A stretch of DNA of 7,768 nt. Source: an uncultured Clostridium sp. Its GTDB lineage: Bacteria; Bacillota; Clostridia; TANB77; CAG-508. Positions 5,288-7,768 of this stretch are shown here, piece after piece. The first letter of the stretch is position 1. The number at the start of each line of letters is the position of its first letter. The stretch spans positions 1-7,768 of the forward strand of contig CAJKVD010000030.1 in the NCBI GenBank assembly GCA_905203195.1, written 5' to 3'. A program made the position numbers and the translations under genes. Under the pieces are notes generated by a model, which was not told the DNA's origin, searched no databases, and was given only the letters and a program-made list of their open reading frames with translations.

Positions 5288-5885
5288 AAAATGGATTGTA
5301 GAAAATAAATATGGAATATCTCAAATGAAAATTTGGTCAAAAGAAACACCTATAGAAAATGAAGAAAATCCAGCAACATGTCATATTGATAAAGAAACAT
5401 CAATAATTGAATTTATAGTACCAACAATAAAAAACTTTATCAAAGATATTGGAAAAATTTGTTATATGGCTTCACAAATGTATATTTTACCTGTAGCATT
5501 TTATGGCTTTGCTTGTTTAAAAATACCTAATACTGATTTAAAACAAAATGTCACAGGTATAATACCAATTATCATTTTTGCAATGGTTATGATTGAATTG
5601 TTTTTTCTAATAAAAAATCATTTTACACAAACAAGAAATATTAGAGAAATATTATCTATTTTAACATTGTTGATAGTAGATATTTTTTACCGAACAATCT
5701 TAAAAAATAGGGTAATGAGTTTAGAATTATTGACTGAAGTATTTATTATGACGTTTTGGATAGGAATTATTTGTTTTGCTGGTCTATTTATATTTGATGT
5801 TGTACATATGATATTGTCATATAAGAAAGGTAAAGCAATTATTATAAGTGAAGAAAAGAGAACAAATTATCGTTTTGTTAAATAG
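5277..5885 (+). CDS. Four-helix membrane protein of unknown function
   Basis: The start ATG 5277 lies six bases after AAGGAG (5265-5270), inside the 3' end of the preceding gene. The 202-residue protein has a polar N-terminal region of about 55 residues, then about four membrane segments (60-82, 93-113, 123-142 and 151-180), and a basic tail (KKGKAIIISEEKRTNYRFVK). There is no cleavable signal peptide and no catalytic motif. It may be an element-encoded membrane protein acting with the coupled HTH-like gene, for example a sensor or toxin-like partner, but that is speculation. I recognise no family. Confidence 0.7.
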   Translation: MKFKKWIVENKYGISQMKIWSKETPIENEENPATCHIDKETSIIEFIVPTIKNFIKDIGKICYMASQMYILPVAFYGFACLKIPNTDLKQNVTGIIPIIIFAMVMIELFFLIKNHFTQTRNIREILSILTLLIVDIFYRTILKNRVMSLELLTEVFIMTFWIGIICFAGLFIFDVVHMILSYKKGKAIIISEEKRTNYRFVK

Positions 5886-5927
5886 TAGTATTAGAAAATA
5901 AAATTGTTGAAATATCGAGGTGATACT

Positions 5928-6182
5928 ATGGAATTGGATGACGTTGTTAGAAAAATAAAAAAATTGTTAGCTATTGCTGAAGATCCTTCAGCTTCTGATC
6001 AAGAGATTCAGTTAGCAGCGTATCGTGCTGAAAAGCTGATGTTTAAATATAAACTTGATAGAAAAGATATCAATTGTAAAACTAACACATCACATTTTAA
6101 AAGAAATAGCACTGAGGGATATGAATTAGGTGTTGCTATGGGGAGCAAATACAATTTTAACGATAAAAGAGGAATCAAATAA
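5928..6182 (+). CDS. Short DUF2786-domain protein
   Basis: The start ATG 5928 is five bases after GAGGTG (5917-5922); an in-frame TTG at 5904 has no SD. Residues 7-44 match the DUF2786 pattern well: VRKIKKLLAIAEDPSAS, then an acidic/Ala-rich helix (EIQLAAYRAEKLMFKYKLD). DUF2786 proteins are common in phages, plasmids and mobile elements and have no established biochemical role. Most that I know are around 200 residues or more, with a second conserved domain. This one has only 84 residues and passes straight from the DUF2786 helix pair to a GYELGVAMGSKYNF tail. It is either a naturally short form or an internally deleted one. Confidence 0.75.
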   Translation: MELDDVVRKIKKLLAIAEDPSASDQEIQLAAYRAEKLMFKYKLDRKDINCKTNTSHFKRNSTEGYELGVAMGSKYNFNDKRGIK

Positions 6183-6183
6183 A

Positions 6184-6345
6184 ATGTCAACTTATTATAG
6201 AGATATCCAAATTATAAAACATGCCCTTCAGTTTTATATAAAAAGACCTGATGCAAATGAAAAAGATTTAGAAAAAGAAAAGAAACTTCTAAAAAAAGTA
6301 GAAAATGAAGTAAATAACTTCAAAAATTCAAACAATATTAAATAA
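6184..6345 (+). CDS. Very small helical protein (53 residues)
   Basis: The start ATG 6184 lies one base after the previous stop and 10 bases after AAGAGGA (6167-6173). The frame is open to 6130, but that part lies within the DUF2786 gene. The protein is MSTYYRDIQIIKHALQFYIK followed by a highly charged Lys/Glu helix (NEKDLEKEKKLLKKVENEV), probably a single amphipathic or coiled-coil hairpin. No function can be assigned. The tight spacing suggests co-translation with the DUF2786 protein. Confidence 0.55.
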   Translation: MSTYYRDIQIIKHALQFYIKRPDANEKDLEKEKKLLKKVENEVNNFKNSNNIK

Positions 6346-6357
6346 AGGAGAAACGTT

Positions 6358-6648
6358 ATGAAAAACAAAAAAACACTTAAATTATTAATTTTATTAATTT
6401 TATCAATTATTCTTTTTTATGTAATAAATATATACGCAATGAATTATAACAGTGATTCTTATGTTAATGATTTATTAATACATACTTTATCACGTTATAT
6501 GATGCCTGTTCCAATATTATTCATTGGTTATTTATTATATATGATTTTAGAACCATTGATAAAAGAACTATTAAAGAAATATTTACCTCTTATTTTTATG
6601 TTTCTAACTTCAATAGGTATTTTCTATTTAGTAATAAGATTTTTTTAA
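6358..6648 (+). CDS. Small three-helix membrane protein
   Basis: The start ATG 6358 is preceded by AAAGGAG (6344-6350) with ideal spacing. The 96-residue protein begins with a basic MKNKK and then has about three membrane segments: 7-28, 47-65 and 75-95. The first could be mistaken for a signal peptide but lacks a clear cleavage site. It has no motif I recognise. It is the second multi-pass membrane protein in the gene train. The 5' end is strikingly AT-rich (runs of TTATTAATTTT), as is usual for hydrophobic segments in this genome. Confidence 0.65.
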   Translation: MKNKKTLKLLILLILSIILFYVINIYAMNYNSDSYVNDLLIHTLSRYMMPVPILFIGYLLYMILEPLIKELLKKYLPLIFMFLTSIGIFYLVIRFF

Positions 6649-6682
6649 GAAATTAGCAATATAATTAAAAAGGAAGCTTTAA

Positions 6683-6916
6683 ATGAATAGTAATTATTTA
6701 AAAAATATAATGAAAAAAAAGCATATATCAATGTATAAGTTAAGTAAATTATCTAATATTGATAATAAAAGTATTTGGAACATAGTTAATGATAAAAGGA
6801 AAGATCCTCAAATTTCAACAGTAGTAAAAATAGCAAAAGCATTAGATCTTAATGAATATGAATTTGCTGAATTATGTGGATATAGAAAGGATGATGAAAA
6901 TGATAAAACAAGATAA
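6683..6916 (+). CDS. Cro/CI-type (XRE) transcriptional regulator
   Basis: This 77-residue protein is nearly all one HTH_XRE domain. Its helices are NYLKNIMKKKH (4-14), SMYKLSKLSNI (16-26), NKSIWNIVN (28-36, recognition helix) and STVVKIAKALDL (45-56), with the family's typical DPQISTVVKIAKAL ending. An AAGGAAG SD (6669-6675) precedes the ATG. It binds DNA as a dimer in this family. The target is unknown, and the palindromes of the region or the promoter of its own unit are possible. Its 3' end overlaps the next gene by 17 bases. Confidence 0.88.
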   Translation: MNSNYLKNIMKKKHISMYKLSKLSNIDNKSIWNIVNDKRKDPQISTVVKIAKALDLNEYEFAELCGYRKDDENDKTR

Positions 6917-7286
6917 ACAGGATTTTATATATAATGTTGAAACATTGGCTACAGGTAATGATAAAGAAAAACTATATGATGAAATATTAAAATTAAAAAA
7001 TGAAAAGGGATTTACACTACTTGAAATATTATCAGCATTAAAAGAGTATGACAATCCGAAATTTGAAGAACAAAGAAATGAAATATTGACAATAAATTGC
7101 GATAAAAAAATATTAAAAGTTGAATTACTTGTGTATGATTTTGGCGATATCCATAATGAATTAGATAATAATTATTCAAAAGAAAAAATTAGTGATGACT
7201 TGAAAAAAATAGAATCTGATAGATTTAAAGTTAAAGATGTCTTAAATATAATTAATTATTCTGATTCTTTGAAAAATTTAAAATAA
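6900..7286 (+). CDS. Hypothetical charged helical protein coupled to the XRE gene
   Basis: The start ATG 6900 is chosen because GAAAGGA (6885-6891) lies eight bases upstream; ATGs at 6891 and 6894 in the same frame sit on or against the SD. The 128-residue protein is rich in Lys, Glu and Asp with helical segments (EKLYDEILKLKNEKGFTLLEILSAL, broken here by EKG) and no membrane span. It overlaps the 3' end of the Cro-like gene by 17 bases, the arrangement seen when a small regulator is translationally coupled to a partner protein. Such pairs include toxin-antitoxin or regulator-effector modules, but I see no toxin motif. Its own 3' end overlaps the convergent minus-strand gene by 35 bases. Confidence 0.65.
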   Translation: MIKQDKQDFIYNVETLATGNDKEKLYDEILKLKNEKGFTLLEILSALKEYDNPKFEEQRNEILTINCDKKILKVELLVYDFGDIHNELDNNYSKEKISDDLKKIESDRFKVKDVLNIINYSDSLKNLK

Positions 7287-7767
7287 TAATGTTATCGTCT
7301 TTTTCGTCACTTGGTAAAGGTTTATAACAAAAACTAATTGTTTTATCATTTTTAAAATGATCATATAAACTTGGACGTAACAATCTAGTTTTATTGTCGT
7401 TATATATCGTACGTTTCATTTGATTTTCATTTTTAGATTTACCATTTCTTCTTACAGCGTAACAATATCTATTGTTATCATTGTCTCTGTTGTTAAGAAC
7501 ATTGATAACATGCTCTAATTGTTCACCTGTGGGTCTATGAAATGTTGTTGGAATAAAATTTGAAAAATATTTATAAAATTGTTCTTCAAAATTCCCTAGA
7601 TTTTCAACATAATTAACTTGGAAGAATCGTCTAATTTCTACTATGCTTATAGAAAAACGTATACTATTTGCTAGTGTAACTAACTTATTATTATTTTCAG
7701 TATTTATAAATGTTAACTGTGAGATGTAATATTTATTTTTTTCAATACTTTTATCTAAACACTCAAA
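7252..7767 (-). CDS. C-terminal part of a minus-strand protein, possibly DUF6037-like (partial)
   Basis: Reading the minus strand from 7767 gives 171 codons without a stop before TAA (7252-7254), far longer than chance in DNA this AT-rich. The start lies beyond the right edge. The sequence is mixed alpha/beta and ends in a basic, Asn-rich region: GEQLEHVINVLNNRD, then YCYAVRRNGKSKNE, then NKTRLLRPSLYDHF, then KTISFCYKPLP. From memory, the 'NdnKTR-LLRP-lY-hfK-ISFCY' pattern resembles the C-terminus of the DUF6037 family, a group of unknown function, but I cannot confirm this. The strand switch marks the end of the plus-strand gene train and probably the beginning of a separately regulated cargo gene. 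Confidence 0.72.
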   Translation of the reverse strand, partial: FECLDKSIEKNKYYISQLTFINTENNNKLVTLANSIRFSISIVEIRRFFQVNYVENLGNFEEQFYKYFSNFIPTTFHRPTGEQLEHVINVLNNRDNDNNRYCYAVRRNGKSKNENQMKRTIYNDNKTRLLRPSLYDHFKNDKTISFCYKPLPSDEKDDNIIILNFSKNQNN

Positions 7768-7768
7768 G

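Noticed and set aside
6008..6190. Minus-strand open frame of 60 codons
   Set aside because: It is a shadow of the DUF2786 gene, whose plus-strand product has a recognisable domain and an SD.
6660..6665. Consensus TATAAT before the XRE gene
   Set aside because: There is no convincing -35 element about 17 bases upstream, and a start from it would begin at or after the SD of the gene.
6872..7054. Minus-strand open frame of 60 codons
   Set aside because: It is Ser/Phe-rich shadow translation of the Lys/Glu-rich plus-strand gene, with no SD.
7086..7114. TTGACA with an AT-rich hexamer 17 bases downstream
   Set aside because: It lies inside a coding region, the -10 match (AATATT) is poor, and no plus-strand gene follows.
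1..7768. CRISPR array, tRNA, rRNA or insertion sequence
   Set aside because: I saw no regularly spaced direct repeats, cloverleaf-like sequence, transposase motif or terminal inverted repeats. The four palindromes are separated by genes and are not a CRISPR array.

Overview
The window is AT-rich, densely packed DNA with strong AAAGGAG-type Shine-Dalgarno (SD) sequences, some TTG and GTG starts, and TAA/TGA stops in the standard code. This points to a low-GC Firmicute (Bacillota: Clostridia, Erysipelotrichia or a similar gut lineage). There are no ribosomal, tRNA or core metabolic genes. An orphan ParB-type protein, a possible HUH-endonuclease-like protein, two or three small helix-turn-helix proteins and many short unknown proteins in one direction indicate an accessory element: a plasmid, an integrative conjugative element or a prophage-like region. 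No integrase, replication initiator, ParA or transposase is visible, so the exact type cannot be fixed.

Layout. Bases 1-90 are the 3' end of a gene, closed by a strong intrinsic terminator or attenuator (104-147). That hairpin sits immediately before a gene for a sigma-region-4/ArpU-like protein (172-927). A hairpin whose U-tract lies on the minus strand follows (963-996). Next come a 343-residue basic protein with a relaxase-like N-terminal pattern (1024-2055), a 55-residue two-helix membrane protein with a TTG start (2078-2245), and an orphan ParB-like protein (2264-3172). A structured, relatively GC-rich intergenic region (3173-3315) separates these from a train of small genes running to 7286. 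That train encodes an unknown 184-residue protein, a coiled-coil protein, a 93-residue unknown, an HTH-like protein, a four-helix membrane protein, a shortened DUF2786 protein, a 53-residue helical protein, a three-helix membrane protein, a Cro/CI-type regulator and a 128-residue helical protein. The train converges on, and overlaps by 35 bp, a partial minus-strand gene (7252-7767) that runs off the right edge.

The most notable signal is a near-perfect palindrome, GATGGAACAAGTTCCATC. It occurs in three successive intergenic gaps, each time just after a stop codon and just before the next SD, and a fourth copy lies inside the parB-like gene where it encodes the start of the acidic linker. A palindrome dispersed next to an orphan parB is what a cluster of ParB-binding (parS-like) sites would look like. 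The constant position between stop and SD would also fit mRNA hairpins or operators. The sequence alone cannot decide between these, but the pattern is clear and is the main candidate for undescribed biology here.
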